Positions 1-7,288 of a DNA stretch of 32,180 nt are shown piece after piece. The DNA is taken from positions 1 through 32,180 of the forward strand of contig JAQVJP010000019.1 of assembly GCA_028695145.1 (NCBI GenBank). Direction: 5' to 3'. Both the position numbers and the translations under genes were made by a program. Source of the DNA: Eubacteriales bacterium. Lineage in GTDB: Bacteria > Bacillota > Clostridia > Saccharofermentanales > UBA5734. Within the stretch, counting starts at the first letter, position 1. Each line of letters starts with the position of its first letter. Below the pieces are notes generated by a model, which was not told the DNA's origin, made no database searches, and saw only the letters and a program-made list of their open reading frames with translations.

Positions 1-465
1 ATCAGATTCATTTTCATTATCTGGTTTGAGACGTAAATCATCGACGCTCTCAATTCCGAGAATTTTTTTGAACTCTGACATATCTTTAAATGGATTCAAA
101 GCAGTAAATAAAACTACAAGTATTAAAACTGCTATTATTACGAATAAAAATTTACGTAAGAATCTCTGTTGACGTTCGGCATGTCTCTTTCTGTTAACTT
201 TAGCTACAGTCGTATAACCTTTTAACCTATAGACTCTCTCTCGTCCAGTTCTACGAATCTTCATGTCAGATTTTTCTTTATGATCAGCCAGATAACTCTT
301 AGCTTTGTAAACTCCAGATCTTGTAAGTCTGCTAATAGCATTTAGAGTTGTACGTCCATAATGCGAGATTTTTTCCATAAACGAATTTGACGAACTTAAG
401 TTCGTTTTCGCTCTGTTGGAAGATGAATTAGGTCTTCTGATAGATCTCTTTGGATTATTGATCAT
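1..465 (-). CDS. Single-pass membrane protein, divergent from lexA (partial, C-terminus outside window)
   Basis: I do not recognise the family. The frame is open from an ATG at 465 to the left edge (155 codons) and is preceded by a GAAAGGA ribosome site. The first ~105 residues are very basic and Ser/Arg/Lys-rich, presumably cytoplasmic. One hydrophobic helix follows at about residues 107-122 (FLFVIIAVLILVVLF), and the visible part after it is acidic and presumably outside the cell. The position, divergent from lexA with SOS-type boxes between and inside the pair, recalls Bacillus yneA, an SOS-induced division inhibitor with a LysM domain. Here, however, the helix is far from the N-terminus and any extracellular domain lies outside the window. 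Being SOS-controlled is an inference; a LysM or division role is only an analogy. Confidence 0.75.
   Translation of the reverse strand, partial: MINNPKRSIRRPNSSSNRAKTNLSSSNSFMEKISHYGRTTLNAISRLTRSGVYKAKSYLADHKEKSDMKIRRTGRERVYRLKGYTTVAKVNRKRHAERQQRFLRKFLFVIIAVLILVVLFTALNPFKDMSEFKKILGIESVDDLRLKPDNENESD
390..405. promoter_or_regulatory. Second LexA/SOS-like box, 16-bp perfect palindrome inside the divergent gene
   Basis: The sequence ACGAACTTAAGTTCGT is a perfect 16-bp palindrome with the CGAAC-N4-GTTCG form of the Firmicutes LexA operator. It falls in codons 21-26 of the divergent membrane-protein gene, about 60 nt after its ATG. No better start codon with a ribosome site is visible downstream, so the box appears to lie inside the coding sequence. 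It could act as a roadblock operator, or as an auxiliary site cooperating with the box at 564-577. Its function is inferred from sequence alone. Confidence 0.6.
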
Positions 466-497
466 ATAAATCCTTTCAAGTTAAAATGTCTAACGAG

Positions 498-536
498 ATT
501 ATAGCTTATTTTACTGATAATTTCATCAAACACCAA
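498..536 (-). promoter_or_regulatory. Candidate promoter of the divergent membrane-protein gene
   Basis: On the minus strand, TTGGTG (531-536) stands 17 nt from TAAAAT (508-513). A perfect TATAAT lies slightly downstream at 498-503, but without a well-spaced -35 element. Either would start transcription 25-40 nt before the ATG at 465. The exact element used is uncertain. Confidence 0.4.
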
Positions 537-563
537 TATAATTGCATAGAAATCATATGAATC

Positions 564-577
564 CGAACAAAAGTTTG
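564..577 (+). promoter_or_regulatory. LexA operator (SOS box) on the lexA promoter
   Basis: CGAACAAAAGTTTG matches the Bacillus-type LexA box CGAACRNRYGTTYG at all positions but one. It overlaps the first three bases of the lexA -35 hexamer, where bound LexA would block RNA polymerase. This indicates negative autoregulation of lexA. It lies 28-51 bp upstream of the candidate promoter elements of the divergent gene, so it may influence that gene as well. Confidence 0.85.
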
Positions 578-603
578 ACACAGAAGTATGCTTTTGCTAT
601 GAT
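575..603 (+). promoter_or_regulatory. lexA promoter
   Basis: A perfect -35 TTGACA (575-580) is followed after 17 nt by TATGAT (598-603), one mismatch from the sigma-A -10 consensus. It is overlapped by the SOS box. The predicted leader of about 55 nt contains a 7-bp inverted repeat, ATAGCTG (613-619) and CAGCTAT (633-639), before the GGAGG at 655-659. Confidence 0.85.
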
Positions 604-666
604 TGTTTCATAATAGCTGTTAACATATTCATCAGCTATATGTATTGAAAATATGGAGGAGCAGAA

Positions 667-1296
667 ATGTCTACCTATCATTTTACAAGAGCTAACGTAG
701 ATGAAACTGTAGAAAAAGTTTATAGATACATAGTTGATTATATCTCTGATAACGGCTTCCCGCCAGCTATCAGAGATATTTGTTCAGGTGTTGGTATAAA
801 ATCAACTTCAACAATACATAGTCATTTAAAACGGTTACAGCAAGCTGGCAGAATTGAATATTCATCTGGCAAAAGACGTGCAATTACTATACCTGAAACT
901 GAACAGGCAAGGTCAAGACAAATGCCGCTTGTTGGTCAAGTAACCGCAGGTCTTCCTATTCTTGCACACGAGAATATTGAAAGAACATTGCCATTTCCTG
1001 CTGATTATTTTTCTGACAGCGATGATGTTTTTGCCTTAAAAGTTCGTGGAGATAGTATGATTGAGGCTGCTATCCTTGATGGTGATATTGTTATTGTCCG
1101 CAAACAAAATACCGCAGCAAACGGAGATATCGTTGTTGCTCTTGTTGAAGATGAGGCAACTGTTAAAACTCTGATGAATAGAGACGGCAAAATATTCCTT
1201 ATGCCGCAAAATCCAGCATATAATCCAATTCCTTTTGATAGAGCTGACTGTAGTATTTTAGGAAAAGTCTGTGGCGTATTCAGAGTATCCATCTGA
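667..1296 (+). CDS. lexA: LexA SOS repressor
   Basis: Transcriptional repressor and self-cleaving sensor of the SOS DNA-damage response. At 209 residues it has the normal family length. Residues ~10-70 form the winged helix-turn-helix (FPPAIRDICSGVGIKSTSTIHSHLKRL). The cleavage site is Ala94-Gly95 in QVTAGLP, and the S24-type catalytic dyad is Ser130 (RGDSM) and Lys167 (TVKTL). RecA-stimulated cleavage would release SOS genes. The start is fixed by GGAGG seven bases upstream. An SOS box on its own promoter supports autoregulation. The last 39 bases overlap the end of hfq on the other strand and no terminator hairpin follows, so its mRNA probably runs antisense into hfq. Confidence 0.97.
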   Translation: MSTYHFTRANVDETVEKVYRYIVDYISDNGFPPAIRDICSGVGIKSTSTIHSHLKRLQQAGRIEYSSGKRRAITIPETEQARSRQMPLVGQVTAGLPILAHENIERTLPFPADYFSDSDDVFALKVRGDSMIEAAILDGDIVIVRKQNTAANGDIVVALVEDEATVKTLMNRDGKIFLMPQNPAYNPIPFDRADCSILGKVCGVFRVSI

Positions 1297-1599
1297 TTCT
1301 ATATTCAGTTCAGGAGTATCAGCTATCACAAAATTCCTATTATGATCATTAAATATGTGGTTTACCTCCGTCTGAGGATTTACCGCAACGGCAGCACTCT
1401 TATATATAAGATGCTGTCTTTTATTTTCTTCAAGAATAATTGCATGATTATCAAACCCTATAATAATTCCATATTTCATTTTATTATCGAGAGTTTGAAC
1501 TTCAACCCTGATTCTTTCACGCCGGCAGTAGTTAAGAAAAACATCCTGTAATCTAATTTCACGATTATGCCTGTTGAAACTGTTTCCTGATTTGTACAT
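1258..1599 (-). CDS. hfq: RNA chaperone Hfq, with C-terminal extension
   Basis: An Sm-like hexameric RNA-binding protein of 113 residues. The Sm1 part is clear (REIRLQDVFLNYCRRERIRVEVQTLDNKMKYGIIIGFDNHAIIL, about residues 13-56), including the conserved Gln18-Asp19. The Sm2 part is LIYKSAAVAV, so the usual Tyr-Lys-His proximal-face motif is Tyr66-Lys67-Ser68. A ~40-residue acidic tail follows the Sm fold. I chose the ATG at 1599 because GGAGG lies eight bases upstream; a TTG at 1614 would overlap that site. It follows miaA, the common miaA-hfq order, after a 101-nt AT-rich gap holding an ATACTG/CAGTAT inverted repeat (1666-1671, 1690-1695). Its 3' end overlaps lexA by 39 nt, tail to tail. Confidence 0.9.
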   Translation of the reverse strand: MYKSGNSFNRHNREIRLQDVFLNYCRRERIRVEVQTLDNKMKYGIIIGFDNHAIILEENKRQHLIYKSAAVAVNPQTEVNHIFNDHNRNFVIADTPELNIESDGYSEYATDFS

Positions 1600-1700
1600 A
1601 AGAATTACCTCCAAAAAAAATGATAGTTCAAGTTTAATGCAGATAAATCACTGAAGAAACAGCATATACTGTAAGAAAACTGCTTTTTCCAGTATTATTT

Positions 1701-2663
1701 TTAACAAACGCTAATTATATTAATAATCTCTTGAAGATTATTATTGTTATCATTATTATTCAGCCAATAAACATCTTTCATTTTTCTAAACCAAGTTAAC
1801 TGTCGTTTGGCATATCTGCGTGTTGCCTGCTGAATATCGTTTACCAAATGATCATAATCAACATTACCATGTAGATAATGTTTGATCTGTTTATAGCCAA
1901 TTGCCTGCATCGAAGTAGCCTGCTCCGATATCCCTGCTTCAATAATCTTACTGGTTTCTTCTATCCATCCATCCTCTAACATCATAACTGTACGCTTATT
2001 AATTCGCTCGTAGAGCAAATTACGATCTGGCGACAGACAAAACGTCAAAAACTGAAAATCCGGGCCTTTTTGGCGAGATAGAAGGTTTATTTCAGTTGGA
2101 GTTTTACCAGTTGATCTGATTATTTCATGAGCTCTTATTATGCGTTTTCTATCAGATATCGATAATTTGGCAGCTGCTGCGGGATCCATATCTTTCAGTT
2201 CTTCAAACATATTTGATAAACCTTCTATATCCGCACGTCTGTTGAGAGAGTCTCTTAAATCTATATCTACAGGAGTATCAACATATTCGATGCCTTCTAT
2301 CAACGCACTAAGATATTGACCGGTACCACCACACACAATAGCTGTTTTGCCGCGGCTATGAATATCCTTTATGGCTTCAGTTGCATCATTCTTGAATTGA
2401 GCTGCACTATAATACTCTTCTGGCTGACAAATATTAATTAAATGATGTCTTATTTCTTTTAGTTCAGTTTGAGATATTTTTGCAGTACCGATATTAAGTT
2501 CTTTATAAATCTGCATTGAATCAGCCGATACTATCTCAGCCCCCTTGGTATCAATTTGTATATCATCCGATCTATTATTCATCAGACGTGCCAAACTGAT
2601 AGCTGTTGACGATTTACCACTTGCTGTAGGTCCACAAATCACTATCACAGTTTTAAAATCCAT
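1701..2663 (-). CDS. miaA: tRNA dimethylallyltransferase MiaA
   Basis: Transfers a dimethylallyl group from DMAPP to A37 of tRNAs that read UNN codons; MiaB, encoded upstream in the same operon, then methylthiolates this base. The protein has 320 residues, normal for the family. It begins with the P-loop GPTASGKSS (residues 11-19), followed by the substrate motif SADSMQIYKELNIGTAK and GGTGQYLSALIEG. The C-terminus is low in complexity, with an NNNDNNNN stretch encoded by AAT-type repeats, probably a tolerated expansion. It starts 15 nt after the mutL stop with an AGAGAG ribosome site, consistent with translational coupling. Confidence 0.96.
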   Translation of the reverse strand: MDFKTVIVICGPTASGKSSTAISLARLMNNRSDDIQIDTKGAEIVSADSMQIYKELNIGTAKISQTELKEIRHHLINICQPEEYYSAAQFKNDATEAIKDIHSRGKTAIVCGGTGQYLSALIEGIEYVDTPVDIDLRDSLNRRADIEGLSNMFEELKDMDPAAAAKLSISDRKRIIRAHEIIRSTGKTPTEINLLSRQKGPDFQFLTFCLSPDRNLLYERINKRTVMMLEDGWIEETSKIIEAGISEQATSMQAIGYKQIKHYLHGNVDYDHLVNDIQQATRRYAKRQLTWFRKMKDVYWLNNNDNNNNLQEIINIISVC

Positions 2664-2678
2664 TTGAAGTCTCTCTTC

Positions 2679-4634
2679 TTATACTATTCTCTTAAACTTT
2701 TTTTCAAGTTCATACTTACTCATTCTAACTATTATTGGTCGACCATGCGGGCAATGATATGGATTTTCCAGTTGTTGTAAATCTTGAAGCAGCTTAATCA
2801 TTTCGCTCTCATGCAGCAAATCATGAGCTTTTACCGCCGCCTTGCAGGCAATATTTTCATAAACGTGTTTAACTGCTTCAGGACCGCTGATATTACCTTC
2901 GATTAGTGTATCTGCAGCTGTCCGGAAGGCCGCACCAGCATTTATAAGGTTGCCGGCTTCTCCAGGAACGCTACGTAGAAGTAAGGTTTCAGGGCCAAAA
3001 TCATCAAATTCAAATCCCAGCTGTAGAAGATCTCCTTCTACGTCAAGAATTTTTTGTTTCTCTGATCGGCTTACCTGAACAGGCTCCGGAACCAAAAGAG
3101 GCTGCCTGTTTATATCATCAGTTCTCATGGAATTTCTGTTTACTAAACGCTCATATATTATTCTCTCATGCGCTGCATGTTGATCTACCATATAGAGTTC
3201 TTGATTGCATTCAAGGATTAAATATGTTTGAAACGCCTGCCCAATAATTCTTGCATGCATCAATTCATTAATTTTACTGTTATTTCCTTCTATTTCAGTT
3301 TTATTATGACTAACTTCATAATTGTCATTTGACTTTTCATTTGACATATTGCCATTTGCTTCATTAACAAACATAGGATCACTATCAGGCATAGGATCAC
3401 TTTGTGATTCAGTTAAAGAAAGGTTGTCATCAGAAAACTCAATATTCTCATTTGTTTGAACATTGTCTGATGACTGATAAATAAGTTCTTTCGCTTGTTC
3501 AGCTTCCTGAAAATGCTGATTATCAACAGCTACGGTAAAAGGCAGTTCCGTTTGCGTAAGCTGTGGAGCTATTTTGTCGACTGAAGTATTTTCAATCATT
3601 TCATTTTCGGATGATTCAGAATCATCATCATTCCCAGGTATACCACTATAATCGATCAGTGCTTGCCTCACCGCGTGATAAATACAATGAAATATTTTAC
3701 GTTCATCCCAGAATCTTACTTCCATCTTCTGCGGATGAACATTTACATCAACAAGAGCTGCAGGCAAATTAATATTAATCACAAGTGTCGGATATTTATT
3801 TTTCATAAACCATGTATTACATGCTTCATCAAGAGCTGCTGTAATCATTTTTGATTTAATAAGACGTCCATTAACAAAAGTATTCTGTCTATTGCGATTA
3901 TGACGTGTTATTTCAGGCGAAGCGATGTATCCGTCTATCGCTACAGGCTCCTCTGCAAAAAATATCGGTAAACTTGCTCGTGCGGTGTTTTTACCATAGA
4001 CAGCAAATATGCTACTTAACAAATCATTGTTACCTGGTGTATGGAGAATTTCCTGACCCTGGTTGAATAGTCTAAACGAAACATCTGGTCTTGCCAATGC
4101 CATTCTCTCAATAAGATCAGTAATATATGATGCTTCAGTTTGATCTCTTTTAAGAAATTTATATCTTGCAGGTGTATTAAAAAACAGGTTTTCTACAGAA
4201 ATGGTAGTACCTACAGAACAGCCACTGACGCTTTCAAATACTATATCTCCTGCCTCAACTCTAAGTTCAATGCCCTCGTCAGCTTCTGGCTGACGCGTAA
4301 ATAACGATACTTGTGATACAGCGGCAATACTTGCCAACGCTTCACCGCGAAATCCCATTGTCACGAGTTGTTCAAGATCATCAATTATATTCAGTTTGCT
4401 GGTAGCATGCCTTAAAAACGCAAGTCGAGCATCATCAGAGTCAAGTCCTGTGCCATTATCTGAAACTCGAATCAGCTTGATACCTCCCTGTAATATTTCA
4501 ACTGAAATAACAGAGGCTCCGGCATCAAGCGAGTTTTCAACCAGCTCTTTTACAACCGAACTTGGTCTCTCTACCACCTCACCTGCAGCTATGCTATTAG
4601 CCGTTAAACTATCCAAAACATGAATTTTTGTCAT
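2679..4634 (-). CDS. mutL: DNA mismatch repair protein MutL (endonuclease type)
   Basis: Couples mismatch recognition by MutS to strand incision. The N-terminal GHKL ATPase is clear: motif I with Glu33, Asn34 and Asp37 (LVENSLDAGA), and GFRGEALASI near residue 95. The C-terminal half carries the metal-dependent nicking motif DQHAAHERIIYE (DQHA-X2-E-X4-E, residues 484-495), ACKAAVKA, and CPHGRP (Cys628). This is therefore the endonuclease form found in bacteria without MutH. A Ser/Asn/Asp/Glu-rich linker of ~110 residues joins the halves and is probably disordered. At 651 residues the length is normal. Its ATG overlaps the mutS stop as ATGA. Confidence 0.97.
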   Translation of the reverse strand: MTKIHVLDSLTANSIAAGEVVERPSSVVKELVENSLDAGASVISVEILQGGIKLIRVSDNGTGLDSDDARLAFLRHATSKLNIIDDLEQLVTMGFRGEALASIAAVSQVSLFTRQPEADEGIELRVEAGDIVFESVSGCSVGTTISVENLFFNTPARYKFLKRDQTEASYITDLIERMALARPDVSFRLFNQGQEILHTPGNNDLLSSIFAVYGKNTARASLPIFFAEEPVAIDGYIASPEITRHNRNRQNTFVNGRLIKSKMITAALDEACNTWFMKNKYPTLVININLPAALVDVNVHPQKMEVRFWDERKIFHCIYHAVRQALIDYSGIPGNDDDSESSENEMIENTSVDKIAPQLTQTELPFTVAVDNQHFQEAEQAKELIYQSSDNVQTNENIEFSDDNLSLTESQSDPMPDSDPMFVNEANGNMSNEKSNDNYEVSHNKTEIEGNNSKINELMHARIIGQAFQTYLILECNQELYMVDQHAAHERIIYERLVNRNSMRTDDINRQPLLVPEPVQVSRSEKQKILDVEGDLLQLGFEFDDFGPETLLLRSVPGEAGNLINAGAAFRTAADTLIEGNISGPEAVKHVYENIACKAAVKAHDLLHESEMIKLLQDLQQLENPYHCPHGRPIIVRMSKYELEKKFKRIV

Positions 4635-7288
4635 TTTTCTTTCCTCAAGCTCTTTTTTGCTTCTTGCTGAAGATCATATAATAAATTCAGTGCGTCAAGT
4701 GGAGTTAATTGTTGAACATCTACACTGCTCAACCTATCAAGCAGTTCATCCACTTGCCTGATGGCCATAGTGGAAGCAAACAAATCGAGTTGTCCGTCCA
4801 TAGGTTTGACCATTTTCTTGATACGAATCCGTTGTTGACCACCATGTTCCGCTTCAAGTTGATGTAAAATTTCCCATGAACGCTGAACTACTTGTTCTGG
4901 CACACCGGCTAACCTGGCTACCTCAATACCATAGCTCTGATCAGACCCACCTTCTCTGATTTGATGAAGAAAAACAATTTCACCGTTTTGTTCATCAACA
5001 GCAACATGACTATTAAAAACGCCTGGAAGAATTCCTTCAAGATCAGTTAATTCATGGTAATGTGTGGCGAACAGCGTGCGACAGCCAAGTAGCTGCTTAT
5101 CTGAAACCTGTTCGATGACCGCCCAGGCAATTGATAATCCGTCATACGTACTTGTACCTCGACCAATTTCGTCGAGGATCAGAAGACTTCGACCGGTAGC
5201 ATGATCGAGAATCTGAGCTACCTCATTCATTTCAACCATAAATGTTGACTGACCTCCTGCGAGATCATCAGATGCGCCTACACGGGTAAATATCCTGTCT
5301 GTCAGACCAATTTTCGCAGATTGAGCAGGAACATAGCTGCCAATCTGCGCAAGCAGTACAATCAGCGCAACCTGTCTCATATAAGTTGATTTACCTGCCA
5401 TGTTTGGACCGGTTAGTATCATCACCCTGCGGTCATGCAAATCAAGCAGGGTGTCATTTGGTACGAAACTACCATTATCTATCACTTTTTCCACTACCGG
5501 GTGACGTCCCTGAATTATTTCAAGTTCGTCGCTTAGTGATATTTCCGGCTGGCAATATTGACCGCGATCTGCCTGTTCAGCAAGCGCAGACAAAACATCA
5601 AGCTGAGCCAGAACCTTAGCGTTTTGCTGCAAACTGAATATTTTGTCAGCAACTTGCTGTCTGATGCGACAAAAAACCTCATACTCAAGTGAAATCGACT
5701 TCTGCTCAGCTCCCAATATTGTGTCTTCCATCGATTTTAGTTCTTCAGTAATATATCTCTCCGCGTTTGTTAATGTTTGTCTTCTTATATAGTGTTCAGG
5801 TGCCTGATCAATATTAGATTTTGTGATTTCTATATAAAAACCAAAGACCTTGTTATAGCGAACCTTCAAGTTTTTAATTCCAGTACTCTCTCGTTCTCGA
5901 GTCTCAAGCTGAATAATCCAGTCTTTTCCATCAACGGCTGCATTACGCAATCGGTCAATTTCCTTGTCATATCCAGGCTTGATAAGATGACCTTCTTTTA
6001 ACGATATTGGAGCCTCTGGATCGATAGCTTCATCAAGAAGTTGTTTTAAATCTTCCAAGGGGTCGAGCTCATCACTCAGTCGTATCAAATATTCATCCTG
6101 CCACCCCTTCATTAAATCAAGAATAGCTGGTATTTTACACAATGTATTTTTTAGTGATAACAAATCGCGCGCATTGACATTTGCCAAGGCGATTTTGCCG
6201 GCAAGACGCTCAAGATCATATAATCCCTGCAACATGTCTCTTAATTCTGAACGTTGCATAAATTCATCTTTTAGAAGTCTGACAGCATTTTGACGCCAAA
6301 TGATATCATGCCGACTAATCAGCGGTTGTTCTAACCAGCGTCTAAGCAGTCTGCTGCCCATACTGGTTCTTGTTCGATCAATTGACCAGAGCAAACTTCC
6401 TTTTCGCTGTTTATCCCGCAGTGTCTCAGTGATTTCAAGATTACGGCGCGCCATTGAGTCAAGCTGCATATAATCCTGAATAATATATGGTTGTATGGCT
6501 CCTATATGATTTATACTACTGCGCTGTGTCTCCTGCAAATACATTAGAAGTCCAGCGGCTGCCTGTGCCCAAATAGCATCGGAGCTTGAACAATCAGTCT
6601 GCGCGCTGGTCAAAACTGGTTGTTCACGTACAGCAGCCAAAGAAAAATAATGGTCAGGTCTGACTGTCAAAGCGGCATTGTTCTGATATAACATCTTTTT
6701 ACAGAGATCACTGTCTGCGAAATGCTGCTGACAAACAATTTCAGCTGGTTTATATCTGGATATTTCGTCAGCTAATTTACCATCTGTTCGTCCGATAATT
6801 ATCTGAGTAGCATCAAATGTACCGGTTGTGAGATCACAAGCAGCAAATCCAAAATATTTGTTCAGTTGGTATATAGAAACAATATAATTATTACGCTTCT
6901 CGTCCAGAGAAGCAATATCGGTTATGGTGCCTGGCGTAACGACCCTAATCACTTCACGTTTTACTATGCCTTTTGCAGTAGCAGGATCTTCAACCTGCTC
7001 ACAGATTGCCACTTTATATCCACGACTAATCAGGCGATTAATATAGTTATCTGCAGCATGATAAGGCACACCACACATAGGCGCACGTTCAGACAATCCG
7101 CAATCTCTACCTGTCAGAGCAAGTTCAAGTTCCCTTGCTGCTGTTATCGCGTCATCAAAAAACATTTCATAAAAATCACCCAGACGGAAAAACAACAGGC
7201 AATCCGGCCACTGCTTTTTCTGACCAAGATATTGCTGCATCATTGGAGTTATTTTATCTTTATCAATTGTGTCATAGGTCAAACTCAT
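4631..7288 (-). CDS. mutS: DNA mismatch repair protein MutS
   Basis: Binds mismatches and small loops and recruits MutL. At 885 residues it has typical MutS1 length. The mismatch-reading Phe-X-Glu motif is present as Phe39-Tyr40-Glu41 (GDFYEMF). The C-terminal ABC-type ATPase has Walker A GPNMAGKST (627-635), Walker B LLILDEIGRGTS, and the following FATHYHEL. The operon order miaB-mutS-mutL-miaA-hfq is compact: the mutS ATG overlaps the miaB stop and its own stop overlaps the mutL ATG, each as ATGA, so translational coupling is likely. Confidence 0.98.
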   Translation of the reverse strand: MSLTYDTIDKDKITPMMQQYLGQKKQWPDCLLFFRLGDFYEMFFDDAITAARELELALTGRDCGLSERAPMCGVPYHAADNYINRLISRGYKVAICEQVEDPATAKGIVKREVIRVVTPGTITDIASLDEKRNNYIVSIYQLNKYFGFAACDLTTGTFDATQIIIGRTDGKLADEISRYKPAEIVCQQHFADSDLCKKMLYQNNAALTVRPDHYFSLAAVREQPVLTSAQTDCSSSDAIWAQAAAGLLMYLQETQRSSINHIGAIQPYIIQDYMQLDSMARRNLEITETLRDKQRKGSLLWSIDRTRTSMGSRLLRRWLEQPLISRHDIIWRQNAVRLLKDEFMQRSELRDMLQGLYDLERLAGKIALANVNARDLLSLKNTLCKIPAILDLMKGWQDEYLIRLSDELDPLEDLKQLLDEAIDPEAPISLKEGHLIKPGYDKEIDRLRNAAVDGKDWIIQLETRERESTGIKNLKVRYNKVFGFYIEITKSNIDQAPEHYIRRQTLTNAERYITEELKSMEDTILGAEQKSISLEYEVFCRIRQQVADKIFSLQQNAKVLAQLDVLSALAEQADRGQYCQPEISLSDELEIIQGRHPVVEKVIDNGSFVPNDTLLDLHDRRVMILTGPNMAGKSTYMRQVALIVLLAQIGSYVPAQSAKIGLTDRIFTRVGASDDLAGGQSTFMVEMNEVAQILDHATGRSLLILDEIGRGTSTYDGLSIAWAVIEQVSDKQLLGCRTLFATHYHELTDLEGILPGVFNSHVAVDEQNGEIVFLHQIREGGSDQSYGIEVARLAGVPEQVVQRSWEILHQLEAEHGGQQRIRIKKMVKPMDGQLDLFASTMAIRQVDELLDRLSSVDVQQLTPLDALNLLYDLQQEAKKSLRKEK

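Noticed and set aside
1597-1614. TTG start for hfq giving 118 residues
   Set aside because: The TTG overlaps the GGAGG ribosome site, which is ideally placed for the ATG at 1599.
1735-1760. AAT-type repeat near the end of miaA, as a phase-variable tract
   Set aside because: The triplets are interrupted and encode a short poly-Asn stretch; length change would be in frame, so no switching is expected.
3371-3399. Two AGGATCACT direct repeats in mutL
   Set aside because: They encode part of the disordered acidic linker (DPMPDSDPM) and look like a small internal duplication without wider meaning.
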